From contig OY755178.1 in NCBI GenBank assembly GCA_963576735.1, positions 1,798,001 to 1,862,000 on the forward strand: 64,000 bases of DNA. The letters are read 5' to 3'. Shown here one piece after another: positions 1-12,954 of the stretch (within the stretch, counting starts at the first letter, position 1; the number at the start of each line of letters is the position of its first letter). The position numbers and the translations under genes are program-made. The notes below the pieces were generated by a model. That model did not search any database and was not told where the DNA came from. It was given only the letters and a program-made list of their open reading frames with translations. Source of the DNA: Bedellia somnulentella. Its lineage: Eukaryota; Arthropoda; Insecta; Lepidoptera; Bedelliidae.

Positions 1-37
1 CTTTCTTTATTCTTATTAATTCATCTGTTCACCCATA

Positions 38-250
38 CTGCAGCCCGACTAGCACAAACGACATTTTAACTAGATAACGGTTGGTATAAAATAACCATCT
101 CTTTCGCAATTACATAGTATCGTATATTTTTATCTCATTCTAACCGTCAGAGTAACGCTAGTAGTATCCTGGTCCACTCCGGCTTGGCTCGGGTACTGTG
201 TTCGATCTCGACATTCGATCACTTCTCGCCTACTATGATTATCATTCAGC
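38..250. repeat. MITE F, one arm
   Basis: Matches one arm of the inverted-repeat element at 39261-39561: both contain the block ACATAGTATCGTATA followed by TTTATCTCATTCTAA and a preceding AACTAGATA. Only one arm is recognisable here. Non-coding. Confidence 0.55.
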
Positions 251-552
251 ATGATGATACATAGCTTAACATACGTCTGAAACTTTCTCATTCTTGAATG
301 AAGTGAAATGAATCCTTTTTATCTATAGATGATGTTTTCTTATATTTATTCCAAACACAAATGTTGTCCACAAACTAATCTTGACTTTGATGAACTAGAG
401 CTCTCTATAATATTTTTTGCCTCTATGTAAGATTACAATGGGCGGACAAACCTGAGCTCCACCGATTATGTAAATTACATTATACAATTGGCATAGAATC
501 TTGTTGAATCGATTGCAATAAAATGCGAATAAAAACAAAGTAAAACTTAGTA

Positions 553-790
553 AATACATACATATATGTACTTACGGCCATAAATCCCTAAAAGGGGAAG
601 ACAGAGCTTCTTAATCAGACAATTCTTCAGCTACTATTGGAAGTTGAGTAAGGAAAAAATTGTGAATTAAATGTTTTTGGTGATGGGTCTCCAACCGCAT
701 CGCCCAAAAATTACTTAAAAAGTCCCGATACTCTTAGTCACCTCTTACGATTCCCATGGGTAGTGCTAATCTAAGCCGAAACTACACAGC
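553..790 (-). repeat. Family A retroposon
   Basis: Reverse copy running from a CATA-rich tail and TTACGGCCATAAATCCC to AAGCCGAAACTACACAGC, with the GGGTCTCCAACCGCATCG core in between. Moderately diverged. Confidence 0.8.
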
Positions 791-1266
791 ACTTAGTGAT
801 TATAGGTTACGTGAAAGAGTGACAAGCATAGATATATTATGCTAAGCAAACTAGTGGTGCGGAAGATAGGAAAATAATGGGGAAAATAAAAATGGGGTTT
901 TGCAATCATATGATATTTTACCCTTTTTGAAGCTTTACCCAATGTTCTAACTTCAGTAATGTATAGCAAATATTAAAGGCATTCGCAAAAGTAATAAATA
1001 TTTTGGAAGCCACTAAGAACTATTTACTTCTTCAGATACTTGTCCTTTGGTGTTGAAAATGGTTTATTCATACATGTAGCTCGCTATCAGTAGGTAAAAA
1101 ATGTCTTTTCCTGGCTAAACTTTACCCCAGTTAAGATTATATACTCGTACATGTGATTCTTGTTACCTAGGCTATACATTGATAAAATCTTATTATACGA
1201 ATGAATGTAGTCAGTCAACGACAGTCAAAGTTCATGAATTAGTCTTAGAGAACATAAGTATCTTAA

Positions 1267-1425
<159 letters not shown>

Positions 1426-1780
1426 TGTTAATCCAAAACCACCCAATTCCTACTTCATATATGAAACCAAACTCTATGTTTGGTAAGTTTCCAGAAAAAA
1501 AAACAATTGCTCAAGGCGCATTCACAACAGTTCTAAATCTGAATTCAAAAACCGAAGCTGAGGATCAAAAAACCAGACAATATAATAAAAATCATTTTAA
1601 TCATAACGGCTTAGCCATTTAAGTTTGTTGTTTTTTTAATTTATTGTTTTAGTTAAAGAAGCATTCTAGTCGATTTTAATGTAACTTGGTAAGTAAAAGG
1701 TTTGAATGTAACCGGTCTATGAATGAATATACTGAATGGTTTGTTACACGGTTGAAATAAAAAACACATGTTGTACATAC
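1426..1780 (+). other. 3' UTR and poly(A) signal of the G-gamma gene
   Basis: Non-coding sequence directly after the stop codon. A canonical AATAAA lies at 1756-1761, about 330 bases downstream, and is the likely polyadenylation signal. Confidence 0.6.
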
Positions 1781-4700
1781 GTTAAATTTTATATTTTTAG
1801 TACTAGAAAAACGTATCTGATGAAATCGTAGGATGTAAAAGGCAAAAAAGTAAATTAGCAGCGATTAAAATGAAAAATGTAAAATAAATTAAAGAGCAAA
1901 CATTTAAATCGGCGAGAGAATTTTACCGTTTATTTCGTCACGCAAAATGTCTTGAAGATTATTTCTTTTGAGAATCCGTTGATTTACGTACAAAAGGGCA
2001 ACTTCCTCTTTCATCTTATTTTGTATGCATTGATATGGATTCTTGCTACCACAATCTGACTTTGCCACAGTGAATAGTATAAATAAAACTTATTTAAACG
2101 CAAAAGAGACGAGAGCTCAGAATCTTTTGCATTTAACATTATAAAAGGTATCGCAATTCACAACTTAACAACTATTTGCTGTATGGTCTAAACGAATTGA
2201 TTGTAAATAAAATAATTTGGCAATAAAGCTACTTTAGACGCAGAATTAAATCAGAAATAAGTAGATTAGATAACAAAGCAATTAAGGACTAACTAACGTA
2301 AGAAAATAGATAATAAATAAAACATGTTTTTAAAAACCAGGTTTTAAATAAGATTCCTCTTTAACTGATAAGTGTTTGGTACATTCTGCAGTGCCGCCAG
2401 TGCCATTAAAAAGTTGGTTTTATATAAAAAAAATATAACTTATATTCTTTTTTTCAAGTATCTTCTTGAACAAAACAGGCAATAAGACTTTGTTTTCGAA
2501 ATCAAATTAAATTAATTAACTATATTTAATTAGCTTATTTAGAAATTGAAGGATTATGGCGAAAATGTTCTAAATTATTAAGAGATTTTATTAATAAATA
2601 ATGAATAAACGTAGAATCAAAATTAAAAGTCATTTGACATTTATCTTTAAGAACTTCTATTTCTGACTTTGGTATTTTGACTTTGTTGTGACTCAACTAA
2701 AATGTCATGATTGGGTCAAAAAATCTAAAGTTTAATTAGTTTTCCCTTTGCTCCATTAAAAAAGGATTGAGTAACTTTGTTAATTAAAATAGCTCTCTTT
2801 ACTATCGCACCGTAGAAAAATTAGATTTGTAACTTAACCAATCTAATCTTATAATACTTATACTTCCTTAAAAGCCTTTAAGATTCTCTTCTCTAGAAAA
2901 TTACTACAGAAATCATTCTGGCTGTGAATATTAACTAAAGATAATTTTCACATTCTACATTGTCAGTAGATGTTTGCTTTTTATCTGCAGCCATGTTTTT
3001 TTCAACACCATTCTTCAGACGAGGCTCTCTATGTTTAAAAATATGAAAGTCTCCTTTAATATAAATAAGTCACTCAATATTTATTTGCTTTCGTTTTCAC
3101 AAACAGTCTTATTTAAATAACTAATTAAGATTATATAATTATATTTTACTAACATTCGTTTTCTTATTAAACTAATAAAAATCTTTTTTGGTGTGGTATA
3201 ATTTTGATTAAATTATACCTAAATTGGTATGCGAAAGACAAATTATTTATTTTGCCATAATCATGAGAGAGCCATTGTCTGTTCCCGTAAAAAAGAAATT
3301 TTAGTATAAGCTTTCTTAAGTCAATTCACTAAAATAACTTCTTATGGTAATTACTTAAAATATCTTAAATGCTTAATCCTTTTTTATTAACTTGTGTTTA
3401 AACATGTATTTGTTTTATTTTCTAACCTTTTTAATTTTTACTCAGTAAGCGAATACGTCTTTCTGGTAGGTGAAAATAAAGTGAATACTGAAAAACTATT
3501 TAAGGTGAGGTGAATGTAATAAAAAAGAAAAAACGTATTCGTTTATTCATTTATTGAAAAAAACTAATTTAAGTAAATAATTTTAAAATCTAGCTATTTA
3601 GTCAATATTAAAAACTTAAAGTAGTAAATAGCTTAAATACCAAAGTATAATTAAGTGAAATCTTCAAAGTTCATTGTTAATGTAAAATGCAATTCAGAGT
3701 GTTATTTAATCTTTCTTAAATAGAAATATAAACGTAGAAAATATTAAGCTTTCTTTAATATTAAAACTAGCTGTGGCAATGTCAAATTGTGAATTCTGTT
3801 TAGTTATGTGAATTTTCAAGACATTTTGATCTTATTTAATCTTGAGCCAAAATTTCGTGACAGTTAAAATAAAATTAATTAGGGAAATCGAAAACACTTC
3901 TGTATCGTTTTGAAACAGACACAAAATGCTTCATATTATGTTTGTTTAAACGCCTAACACATTACAAGGCAACTAACAAATCGCGATTTTGCTAAAACAC
4001 TGATAGTAGGCGTGATTTTGAAATAATATCGGATTTACTAGCCATAACAACAAGAGCTTATATCCTTAATATATTATTTTCTTTTCATGCATATGTCCTT
4101 TTGACTTCCACTTGCGTTTGAGTGTTATGAATTGTCGTCATAAACCACCACACGAACTGTTTTTGATTATCTTATAAAATAGTGTGTAAGCTATAAATTA
4201 GTAATTTTTAATGGGCTAATCCGAAACTTACTCAAGTTTTAGATAAGGCGATATTGGAAATGATTTTTTTAGAATCAACTAGCCATAAGTATCATATGTT
4301 ATTATAATGTAATCAGTATTTACTGAAATAAATGAAAACCCATAAACGTTCAAATTTTATTTATATTGAACCACATCCTGAACTAGCTCAGTTACTTTTA
4401 ATATGATGAGCAGACCCCTCTTTCCCACTGGGCACTCTGGGCAAGTGCCCAGGGCCCCGTGATCGATAGGGGCCCCCTCGTCCCTACCAGATCACGAAAC
4501 GATAACCGACATTTTATTGTCGAATATTTTTTTGATTCAAATACAATGAAGCTAAATAACTGACTACAAAACCAATTTGCTTACAGCTTTTGCATGCGCG
4601 ACGGTGATCTACTCTTGCCAAAAAATTAGGCTTTCCGATTTAAGCATGCTTACATAAGTTCAAATATATAAAAATACAATTTGCTATGTATTGTCGGTTT

Positions 4701-5463
4701 AGAATAGCGCTACTAGGATTTATAGCCGTGACTCACCGCCGTGAGTATGTGAATGTATGTATGTAATTTAATGGTATACTAAGTACGTAAATTTCTCTAA
4801 AAGTTATAGGCATCATGTCTCGATTTCTGATTTAAATATTTAAAAATAGAGAAACGGAAAATATATGTACACTTTTGTTTACAAATAACTAAAGAAAATT
4901 TCTTCAAAACAAATCTACTGGCCTAATAGCTGTAGATATACAAAAAAATATTTGTATTACTAATTTTTTGAATTATTAATTGTTAACGAACTGAAGTTCT
5001 TGTTTTCATGCTCCTTGTTTAACCCTTCCGATGTAAATCTATGCTCTTCAAGTGTATGTAATGATTGGAAGCACATTAATCACATACTTTTAACCCATGA
5101 AAATAGCTCAGTATATAGGCAATCTATGATGACTTATTTGGCGCGAAGTAAAGCGGTAGAGTAGATATTGATTTATTATCTCAACATCAAAAAGAAGTAG
5201 ATTACTAAAGAAATGTACTTAAACGGATTGAAATCATCAAGAGGGTTTCCGTTCCGCGGTGACAGTAAAATCCTAGTAAAATCTACTTTTTTGTTTATTT
5301 TAACAAAATAGTGTTCTGTCAAAGTCATAGGGGCCCCATTATCCTCGTATGCCCAGAGCCTGCAATTAGTAAAAGACGGCTTTGATGATGGGACTATTAT
5401 TAACATACAATATATACATATAAAAGTTTTAAAGGTGCAGGAATTTGGAACATATTTGTGTAA
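1781..5463. other. AT-rich intergenic DNA, no gene seen
   Basis: Long AT-rich stretch without a supported coding frame. The only compositional breaks are two GC-richer islands around 4410-4500 and 5330-5390. Both contain GGGGCCCC-type runs and a 'gcccag' motif and are probably two pieces of one old repeat. Confidence 0.5.
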
Positions 5464-5715
5464 CCGTGCAGTGCCGGCTTAGAATGTCACTACCCCTTTC
5501 TACCCACGGGTGTCGTAAGAGGCGACTAAGGGTATTGGGGCTTTTTATTTGATTTTTGGGCGATGCGGTTGGAGACCCATCACCAAAAACCTTTATTCTT
5601 ACCATATTCTCCCCACTCAACTTCCAAAAGTGGCTGAGGAATTTATAATTCCTTAGCTCTGGTTACCCCTTCTAGGGAATTGGGGTAGTGCTATTCTAAG
5701 CCGACACTACACAGC
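5464..5715 (+). repeat. Family A, head-to-head composite
   Basis: Forward copy from GTGCAGTGCCGGCTTAGAAT to CCCTTCTAGGGAAT (5464-5680). It runs directly into the reverse-orientation end of another copy (GTAGTGCTATTCTAAGCCG, to 5715). The two pieces share a GGGG junction. Confidence 0.75.
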
Positions 5716-5935
5716 AAAAAATGTTACCATTGAGAAATAATTACCCTTAAAAATTTCCCGTGTAAGTCTATGGAAAGTAACTGTAAACAAAACTTCGCTC
5801 CAATTTAGCAATTTTAGTCATGGCTGTAAGTCAAGAAAAAGGGTTGGCAGATCTTCAGAACATAAAGTTACTCAGCCACTTTAAGAAGCCTTAAGTCCAA
5901 TGACACCTCTTACAACACACGCAAGAAAAAAAAAG

Positions 5936-5967
5936 GCTAGCGCTATTTCAAGCCAACACTACACAGC
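5936..5967 (-). repeat. Family A fragment
   Basis: Only the 5' terminal piece in reverse orientation (GCTATTTCAAGCCAACACTACACAGC, diverged) is left. Confidence 0.5.
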
Positions 5968-6029
5968 TTACCTTATTTTACATTACAATACAGCTTATTA
6001 GGAGCGTGTAGTGTATTACTGTGTACTTA

Positions 6030-6256
6030 CGGCCACATAACGCGCAATAGAAAATATGACCTCCTCCAATTAATCCTGCAGGGAAAAATACAAGGTCGCA
6101 GAAGACCAGGCCGTAGGAAAACCCACTGGCTTCAAAATCTATCCGAATGGCTCAACTACACTTCCATCAAATTGTTCCGCGCCGCAACATCACGGGCCAA
6201 AATGGCCATAATGATAGCCGACCGCCGATAGGAGATGGCACCCAAAGAAGAAGAAG
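6030..6256 (+). pseudogene. Non-LTR retrotransposon RT C-terminal fragment
   Basis: A frame across this segment reads GRRRPGRRKTHWLQNL followed by LFRAATSRAKMA and a stop. The pattern GR.R.....WL.NL...LFR.A is the extreme C-terminus of RTE-like endonuclease/reverse-transcriptase proteins. The 3' end is a short (AAG)n run at 6244-6256. It is a 5'-truncated dead copy, and a family A copy follows directly. Confidence 0.65.
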
Positions 6257-6495
6257 TGTAGTGTCGACTCAGAATAACACTAACCCAATTTTACCCGTGG
6301 GTGATCGTAAGAGGCGACTAAGGATACTGGCGCTTTTAAAGCGATTTTTTGGCGATGCGGTTGGAGACCCATCACCAAAAAGCTTATACTTTACAATCTT
6401 TTACCCACTCAACCACCAAACACGGCTGAGGAATTTTATTATTCAGAAGCTGTGGCTACCCCTTTCAGGAATGCATAGTTGTGAGTACACATATG
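6257..6495 (+). repeat. Family A retroposon
   Basis: Forward copy abutting the AAG tail of the preceding retrotransposon fragment. It has the GCGATGCGGTTGGAGACCC core. The long frame through 6147-6527 is a translation of these two repeats and is not a gene. Confidence 0.75.
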
Positions 6496-7379
6496 TTTGT
6501 AAGAGTGTGAATTATAATATAATATGAATAACGATTATGTGTAAGCGATAAATCATCAAAATAAAAGCTATACAGTCAACGAGCGTTTGAGTTTTGACAG
6601 CTGGATATAATAATACACCTCCATCGTAAAACAGCGTCTGAAAAGTTCGATCACTTCGGTTGGACAAGTTCGGAGCAAGAACGCACGTTCTTGTTATTCC
6701 ATTAAAACTTCTTACGTAAACTTCGACACGCAAATATGTTTCATTTTTACCGGTTTTTTACCGGTACCTATAGCACAGGTTACCCTTTATTAGGTATCGG
6801 TTGTACCATTAATTAAGTACTATTGTGAAATACAGCTCTGTTCATATTATTACTTTACTGTATAGACTGTAATATTACAATTTTTTGGAAATAAAGATTT
6901 AATATTATTATTTTTATTTTGTTTGATGTAAAAATATTCAGAGGAAAATTTTATCTCAAAATTAATTACTACTAGCCTCCCCCGCAGCTTGGCCCGCTAA
7001 GACTTCGGACTTGAAAAATGAAGGGGATTAATGATTTGTCGGGTTAATGTATAGAGATATGCACGGTCCGATGTCCAGTCAAGAATTGATGATGGGATCC
7101 TGGTGAAATCGAAGGAATATAACGTCAAATTCATGATTATGAATTTATTTTTTAAAATTTATCGCCGTATTTCTGCTAATATACATAAAACTTTAATAGA
7201 TTACGTACTTCAACCTTCCTCAAGAACCATCCCTTCTATTGTTGAATATTGTATAAAATATTTTTTATAGTTTTTGACTTAACCGCGTTAAGACAGTCAG
7301 AAAAAGGCGGCCAGGGAACTACTTTTTATATTATGTAAGGGTTCTTGAAAGTAAAACTTTGCGGCTTCTGAATTGAATC

Positions 7380-7595
7380 AACGGCTGGCACTACACGGCA
7401 AAGAAGTGTGAGTGATTACTCATTTTCATCTTATCCCATATCATCCCTTGACTCGCCTACCAGGTAACTCGGTCCTTGTTTGTTGGGGCACATCACTAAT
7501 TTCTCTTAATTTCACAACCTCTTTCCTACTCAATTCAATGTGACTGAGGAATTTTGAAATCTTGAGCTCCGGCTACCTTTTTAACACGCATATAT
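7380..7595 (+). repeat. Family A, highly degenerate
   Basis: Scattered matches only: CTGGCACTACACGGC at the left, then CCTACTCAATT...TGACTGAGGAATTTT and GAGCTCCGGCTACC at the right. Old copy. Confidence 0.35.
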
Positions 7596-7695
7596 TAGCT
7601 TCAATTGTATGTATGTAACCGACTCCTTTAAACTCGATTTCGCACCCACATTTAATTCAAAATTGGTACTCTTATCGAGAATCAGGGACAAAATA

Positions 7696-7980
7696 CTAAT
7701 TAATAAAGAATAAATAAAGGAAAGAAAAATTTCGACACATGCGGGATTCGAACCCGCGACCTCGGGTATACGCCCCCGTCGCTCTTTCCAATTGAGCTAC
7801 CGTATCAATGGCTGCCAGCGCGAAATTCTTCTATCCTTTATTTCTTTTACACGTTTTAGTAGTGTATACCTGAGGTCGCGGGTTCGAATCCCGCCTGTGT
7901 CGAAATTTTTCTTTCCTTTATTTATTCTTTATTAATTAGTAATAATCCCAACATGAGATTTTCATGAACAAAAAGATTTA
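7696..7980. repeat. SINE S, inverted plus direct (twin-primed) copy
   Basis: The left segment (7696-~7860) is SINE S in reverse orientation, including the full tRNA-like head read on the - strand. The right segment (~7861-7980) is the same SINE forward, from its B-box region (GCGGGTTCGAATCCCGCC) to the 3' end (TTTTCATGAACAAAAAGATT). Both are flanked by one target-site duplication, AATCAGGGACAA(A/T)ATA at 7680-7695 and 7981-7996 (15 of 16 bases equal). Confidence 0.8.
7733..7806 (-). other. tRNA-like head of SINE S
   Basis: On the - strand there is an A box (TAGCTCAATTGG) and a B box (GGGTTCGAATCCCGC) with tRNA spacing and partly pairing ends. The copy is interrupted and part of a repeat found at least four times here, so it is not taken as a functional tRNA gene. 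Confidence 0.55.
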
Positions 7981-8400
7981 AATCAGGGACAATATAGTTA
8001 TTTCATATTTCATCCGTTTGGTCGCCAGGATTAAATAACTTCAAATGATTCAGTACTAAAAAGTTAAAAACATAATATACATGAAAAAAAAGACACTTTT
8101 GAAGCACATTACTTTAAAAGTAAAATTATCAATATAATACATTTTATTTGTAATATATAGCTGTGAGTATATGTATGTATGTTATAATGAAATAATTAAA
8201 GTCAAATTACTAAGAAACTTTACAATTGCGTCGGAAAAGAAACGAAGAACTCAGGCAGCAGTGGGTTAACAAAGTTAAGAAATTAGGCTTTTTCTCACAT
8301 GCGCTCCACGTGTTTGCTTTAATTTAACTGCGATTTGGACAAGTTAGTATAGATACTTCATCAATTAAAAAAAAGAATATCATGATCATCACGGTCGAAA

Positions 8401-8530
8401 TATAATAATAATAAATAATAAAAACTCTTTATTGCACATCACAAAAAAACAACAATTACAAAAAAAAGATCGGTACAAAAGCCAAAGTACAACTGGCGGT
8501 CTTATCACGAAGAGCGAGGATTAATATGTG
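8401..8530 (-). repeat. Family J, non-LTR 3' end
   Basis: Reverse copy. Read on the - strand it ends GCAATAAAGAGTTTTTATT followed by (ATT)-type repeats. It contains a degenerate version of the stem-loop near GCGATAAG seen in the forward copy at 63410. Confidence 0.55.
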
Positions 8531-8887
8531 CCCACTGAGGGATTGAGGAGCTCAATCATTCCCTGAATAGGGCGGTTTGGCGATAGTTCAGGTTTGTAGG
8601 CTAAGGACTAGTACCGTGACATACCGTAGTATGTAGCTTGTAGCCCCCACCACGAGACATCAAAGATATTAAAAAGATTAATTTATTTACTACAACTTTA
8701 AAATAACATTTTGTCAGTAAATATTATTACAATATTAAGGAGTTTTTTCATGATCAGAACAATAAATAGAGTGCCTCGATTGCTCTACAAATAGTCTACC
8801 ACTAATCAATGTGTGCCATGCCCTCACAGGGCATCACCTGTACATTTACTGTATTTTTACAATTTGTAACATCCTATCAACTTGTGA

Positions 8888-9253
8888 CATGATAGTCCAG
8901 TGGGTAGAACACCCGCCCGAAAACAGAAGGGCGTGAGTTCCAATCCTAGGACGGGCCTACACCAATTTGTCTTTTCTAAAGTCATATGTGTGGTTAATTT
9001 ATCATGGTTGCTAACGGTGAGGGAAAACATCGTGAGGAAACCCACATGGCTGAGTTGTACTTAGTCATGTGACAGTGTATTCGTACAAAACGGCGATAGG
9101 CCTGCCCCCTATCACGTGAGTACACTGTCTAAGCAAAACGTGGGTACCTTCTCTGGAAACTAGATGGCGCTTGCCATGTGAGTTCAGGAGTATTGGTACC
9201 TCTGCCAACCCCTTCGGGGATAAACGGCGTGAACGTTTATGTTACGTTTATGT
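8888..9253 (+). repeat. SINE B (tRNA-derived), full length
   Basis: A tRNA-like head (ATGATAGTCCAGTGGGTAGA A box, GAGTTCCAATCC B box) leads into the family B body and the 3' hairpin CCAACCCCTTCGGGGATA, with a GTTTATG tail. It is flanked by the 13 bp duplication TATCAACTTGTGA at 8875-8887 and 9254-9266. Confidence 0.85.
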
Positions 9254-9269
9254 TATCAACTTGTGATAT

Positions 9270-9751
9270 GCAAAAAATAATAATTGAATTGAATAAATTG
9301 AATTGAATATTATCCGGTACCGACAACTTTACGTGCTCTCCGAACACAGAATTTTCAAAAGATGATTCACCCTAGAATGAAATAAAAGTCATATCTAACT
9401 ATTACTACTACCATGAACCAAACACTGCCTCTTGACTTTATCTCTCACAGTTTGTACCTGGTTACACACTTTAACTGTTTTATCAAAAATTATGAGTTTG
9501 TTCAAAAACTGTGCAAAATGTTTCAGTGTAAGTTTTATACAATTTATAGAGAGTTAGCCGAGCTTCGGAATCAAAATAGATTAAGGCAAATTTGGAAGTA
9601 GTTCATTTATACGACACCCTCGGGAGTAGCTAAGTTAGCTAACTTGTATCACAATATACTATTACAAACTTCTGTTGTATCTAGTGCACTATCATTTTAT
9701 ATGAATATGCTGACGCCATTGGTCCTAGTGTTATAAGCAGAAACTATTAAT
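9270..9751. other. AT-rich spacer, no gene seen
   Basis: A 62-codon frame at 9413-9601 has no recognisable motif. I see nothing else. Confidence 0.4.
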
Positions 9752-9905
9752 ATTTATTTTGTACGATCCTGGCAAACCTCAGGAACTTCTGTTTTACATT
9801 CATAAAAAAAATACGTGCCCTTTTATTCTTCATACTTTAGACGCATGACTTTATATATTTTCTTTTTGAAATAAATGTGTCTTCCCTGTTCGTCCTCTAA
9901 TGACA
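9752..9905 (-). repeat. Family C (LINE 3' end)
   Basis: Reverse fragment beginning TTTGTACGATCCTGGCAAACC and running through TTATTCTTCATACTTTAGAC to the GTCCTC region. Its 3' hairpin and tail are lost. Confidence 0.55.
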
Positions 9906-10499
9906 TAATTTACATAATTAAATTTAATCAAATCAATTCGGATCACAGATCTTGAGGAATAGTTTTGCTTGGACAGTGCATTCTTGCCACTATGTACGAA
10001 TACGCTGTGAAGAGTAATATAAACGCGGATGGACTCGCAGCCTCATAACCCAAGTGCCAACTTGAACGAGGAAACAAGTAATAGAACAGCATCATTGTAT
10101 CTCTATTACAATATATGCTCGTTGTAAAAGTAAAGAATCATTAAGCCCCTGATGCAAATATCTGGAAATTCGTTAAAACTTCTGCCAAAAACTTTCCTGT
10201 TTAACAAACGCTCAACGTAAAAACTTTCACATAACCCCTGAAAATAATCATGCTATTATTATATTTATATTTTATATAACAAAGCGTTTTTGAAATGCCT
10301 TCAAGCATTTGATAAAAACCAATTTGTTCTTGAAAAACCCAAAATCGATTGACAACAAGACCACCCATGATGTTTTTTTTTATAATTTTTAATATTTTGG
10401 AATTATCTTTTTGAACACGCAACCAATCCGACACAAATTTAATAGGGCCCCCTTGAAAGCATATCTAACCAAGCAGAAAAATAATTTCGGAAATGAATT
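9906..10499. other. AT-rich spacer, no gene seen
   Basis: Only short frames without protein-family signal are present, including one of 77 codons on the - strand. Confidence 0.4.
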
Positions 10500-10745
10500 G
10501 ACATACATACGTACTCCATAAACTACTCCGTACGCCATAATACCCAAAAAGGGGTAGCCAGAGCTTTAGAGCTGAAATCTCCTCAGCCACATTTGGAAGT
10601 TGATAGGGGACAAGATGGTAGAAATAAAGTATCGTTGGTGATGGGTTTCCAACTGCATCGCCAAAAAACCACTTAAAAAGCCCCATTCCTTTAGTCGTCC
10701 TAACTACATACGTAGGTAGAAAGGGGTAGTGACATTCTAAGCCAG
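10500..10745 (-). repeat. Family A retroposon
   Basis: Reverse copy from CATACATACGTACTCC to GTAGTGACATTCTAAGCC. The core ATGGGTTTCCAACTGCATCG is slightly diverged. Confidence 0.75.
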
Positions 10746-11210
10746 TACCGTCACTTTCCCGTTTCTGCTTCCAAATGTGACTGAGAAATTTTTAATTTAA
10801 TTTTTAAAAGGGGTATATTATGGATTTAACATTTCTGTCAAATGTTGACAACGTGTTTGATATCTGGCTTCTTAAAAGTTGGAAATAATTTCAAAAGCAT
10901 GAACTGAACTAATTTTAACTGTTGAAATCCAAACAACTTTGGAAGTAACATTTTGAAAGTTTACAAGCAACCTTAAAAATAATTTTATTCTGAAAAAAAT
11001 ACATTTGATCAATAATTATTTATTTATATAACAAAACATTATTTTTTTCTGTCAGTCTATTTGTACTTCAAGTTAATCTCTTAAACAGCTAGTCGGATTT
11101 TTAGATACCGGTACATGATTTATGTAATGTATTTATTTTCATATTGGTTATACACAATAACTGCGTTAAAAAGAACAGGTAAAATAATTTGGTTGACTTA
11201 CTTAAAACCT
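10746..11210. other. AT-rich spacer, no gene seen
   Basis: A possible short family A tail fragment lies at 10745-10815 (CCAAATGTGACTGAGAAATT). Otherwise featureless. Confidence 0.35.
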
Positions 11211-11213
11211 AAA

Positions 11214-11561
11214 CGATCACGCCGTATATCCCCGAAGGGGTTGGCAGAGGTACTTATACTTCTGAATATTACCTGACGTTGTCAACTGGTGTTCAGATTA
11301 TCCGCGGTTCGCTTTGACAGTGCACTCACGTGATAGGGGGCAGGCCTATCGCCGTTTGGTACTAATACACAGTCACATGACTAAGTATAACTCTAGCCAT
11401 GAGGGTTGCCTCGCGATGATTTCCCTCACCGTTAACAACCATGATAAATAAACCACACATATGACTTTAGAAAAGACAAATTGGTGTAGGCCCAACTCGG
11501 GTACTTGGACCCTCATCGTCTGCACGTTAAGTGGTGTTCTACCCACTGGACCATCACGGTT
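11214..11561 (-). repeat. SINE B, near full length
   Basis: Reverse copy from the 3' hairpin (ATATCCCCGAAGGGGTTGG) to the tRNA-like head (GTTCTACCCACTGGACCATC). Carries small indels compared with the 8.9 and 29 kb copies. Confidence 0.8.
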
Positions 11562-12054
11562 GTTATATTTCACTCCAGTAAAATAAAGAATAGTCTTACA
11601 ATTCTTAGAAGCTAAGCGACCGTGACTACTAGAATATTCTTTTATTTTCTGCTAGAAAGGATCTGTGCTTGTAAAACGTTTAGAACTACTCTCATTTGCA
11701 ACGCTCACTATTGTATTTCTCTATTTTTCTTATTCACTGGCAAACAATTCATTCGAATCTCTCGACGTCTAAGGTAATGAAATTTTAATTGATGCTTTTA
11801 AAAACGGAAGGATGTTACGAAAAACACCTAATAATGCTTCCTATAACTCAGTATCGTTACAAAAAATATCCAAGGACTTTACCCCTAAGTAGAATTGAAT
11901 ATTTTAGTAATTTAACAAAAGCCGGTTATTTTTATCAATGGTGTAAAAAACCATGAAACTCTTTAAGTTTCCTTTTAAAGTTTACAACAAATTTGTAACA
12001 ATACCATATGTAAAAGAGCTGTAAAATATAGAGTAGACAAATAACATCAACTGG
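11562..12054. other. AT-rich spacer, no gene seen
   Basis: No coding frame, repeat or RNA that I can support. Confidence 0.35.
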
Positions 12055-12285
12055 TTAGTGTTGGTTTAGCAAAGAACTACCCCATTTCTTCCTGGAGTAT
12101 CCGTAAGAGACCGTTAAGGGTATTGGGGCTTATTAAGTGATTTTTGTGCGATGCGGTTGGAAACCCATCACCAAAACCTTTCTTTGACTATCTTATCCCC
12201 ACATATCTTCCAAAAATGGATAAGGAATTTCTTATTCTGCCGTTCTGACTATCCCTTCTAAGAATCATAGCCGTGAGTATATGTT
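12055..12285 (+). repeat. Family A retroposon
   Basis: Diverged forward copy. The core GCGATGCGGTTGGAAACCC and the end CATAGCCGTGAGTATATG are clear. Confidence 0.7.
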
Positions 12286-12452
12286 TGATGTATTAACACT
12301 TAATAACTCTTATATCCTAAAGACAAGTGGGTATCCCGCATCCGATGTTTACCTGAATTGGGCTGGTACCATGTTTGTACCTAGTAATGCTCCTTCCTAT
12401 GGAAAATAAGCACGAGCAGAAACATTCAACGTTGATTTAAGGACTGAACAAA

Positions 12453-12537
12453 CACACATATACTCACGGCCATTAATCCCAAAAAGGGGTAGCCAGAGCT
12501 TCAGAGCCATCAACTTTTCGACCACATTTGGAAATTG
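12453..12537 (-). repeat. Family A fragment
   Basis: 3' third only, in reverse orientation: CATATACTCACGGCCATTAA to CACATTTGGAAATTG. Confidence 0.6.
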
Positions 12538-12794
12538 AAATTATAGTATAATATTAGAAACTAAAGTATAGAAAAGTAAGTTCCGAAATAATACCACAAA
12601 ATTTATCCTGAAGTTTGTTCATCGATATCCCAATTGTTATCCAACTGTAAGCGAAGCCTAATTTAAATATTGGCTGTAGTAGAACTTTAGTTTCAGGCAT
12701 AACTTTAAACCACTGGAAGTCGACTATTATAGTTTCAGTGACCTGAAGCAAAACGGGTTTAGAATTATTAGTACCTCTGCCAACCCTGAACCCT

Positions 12795-12952
12795 AAAATC
12801 CCAAAAAGAGCAAGCCTAAAAAGCTTCAGAAATATATATTATTTAGCCACTTTATCAAATTGAGAGGAAATAAAGGTGGTTGGTGATGAATCTCCAATCA
12901 CATCGACTTAAAACTCAATACCTTCTGTCACCTTCTATGACACTCGCGGAAA
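12795..12952 (-). repeat. Family A, degenerate
   Basis: Reverse orientation. AGCCACTTTATCAAATTGAG and GGTGATGAATCTCCAATCAC remain readable. Confidence 0.5.
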
Positions 12953-12954
12953 TA

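Noticed and set aside
6147..6527. 126-codon + strand open frame
   Set aside because: It runs through the tail of a dead LINE fragment and a family A copy; equivalent peptides (FGDAVGDPSPK...) appear wherever A occurs.
7733..7806. Possible tRNA gene
   Set aside because: Good A and B boxes, but the same sequence recurs at 43977 and 59034 with identical non-tRNA flanks, so it is a SINE head.
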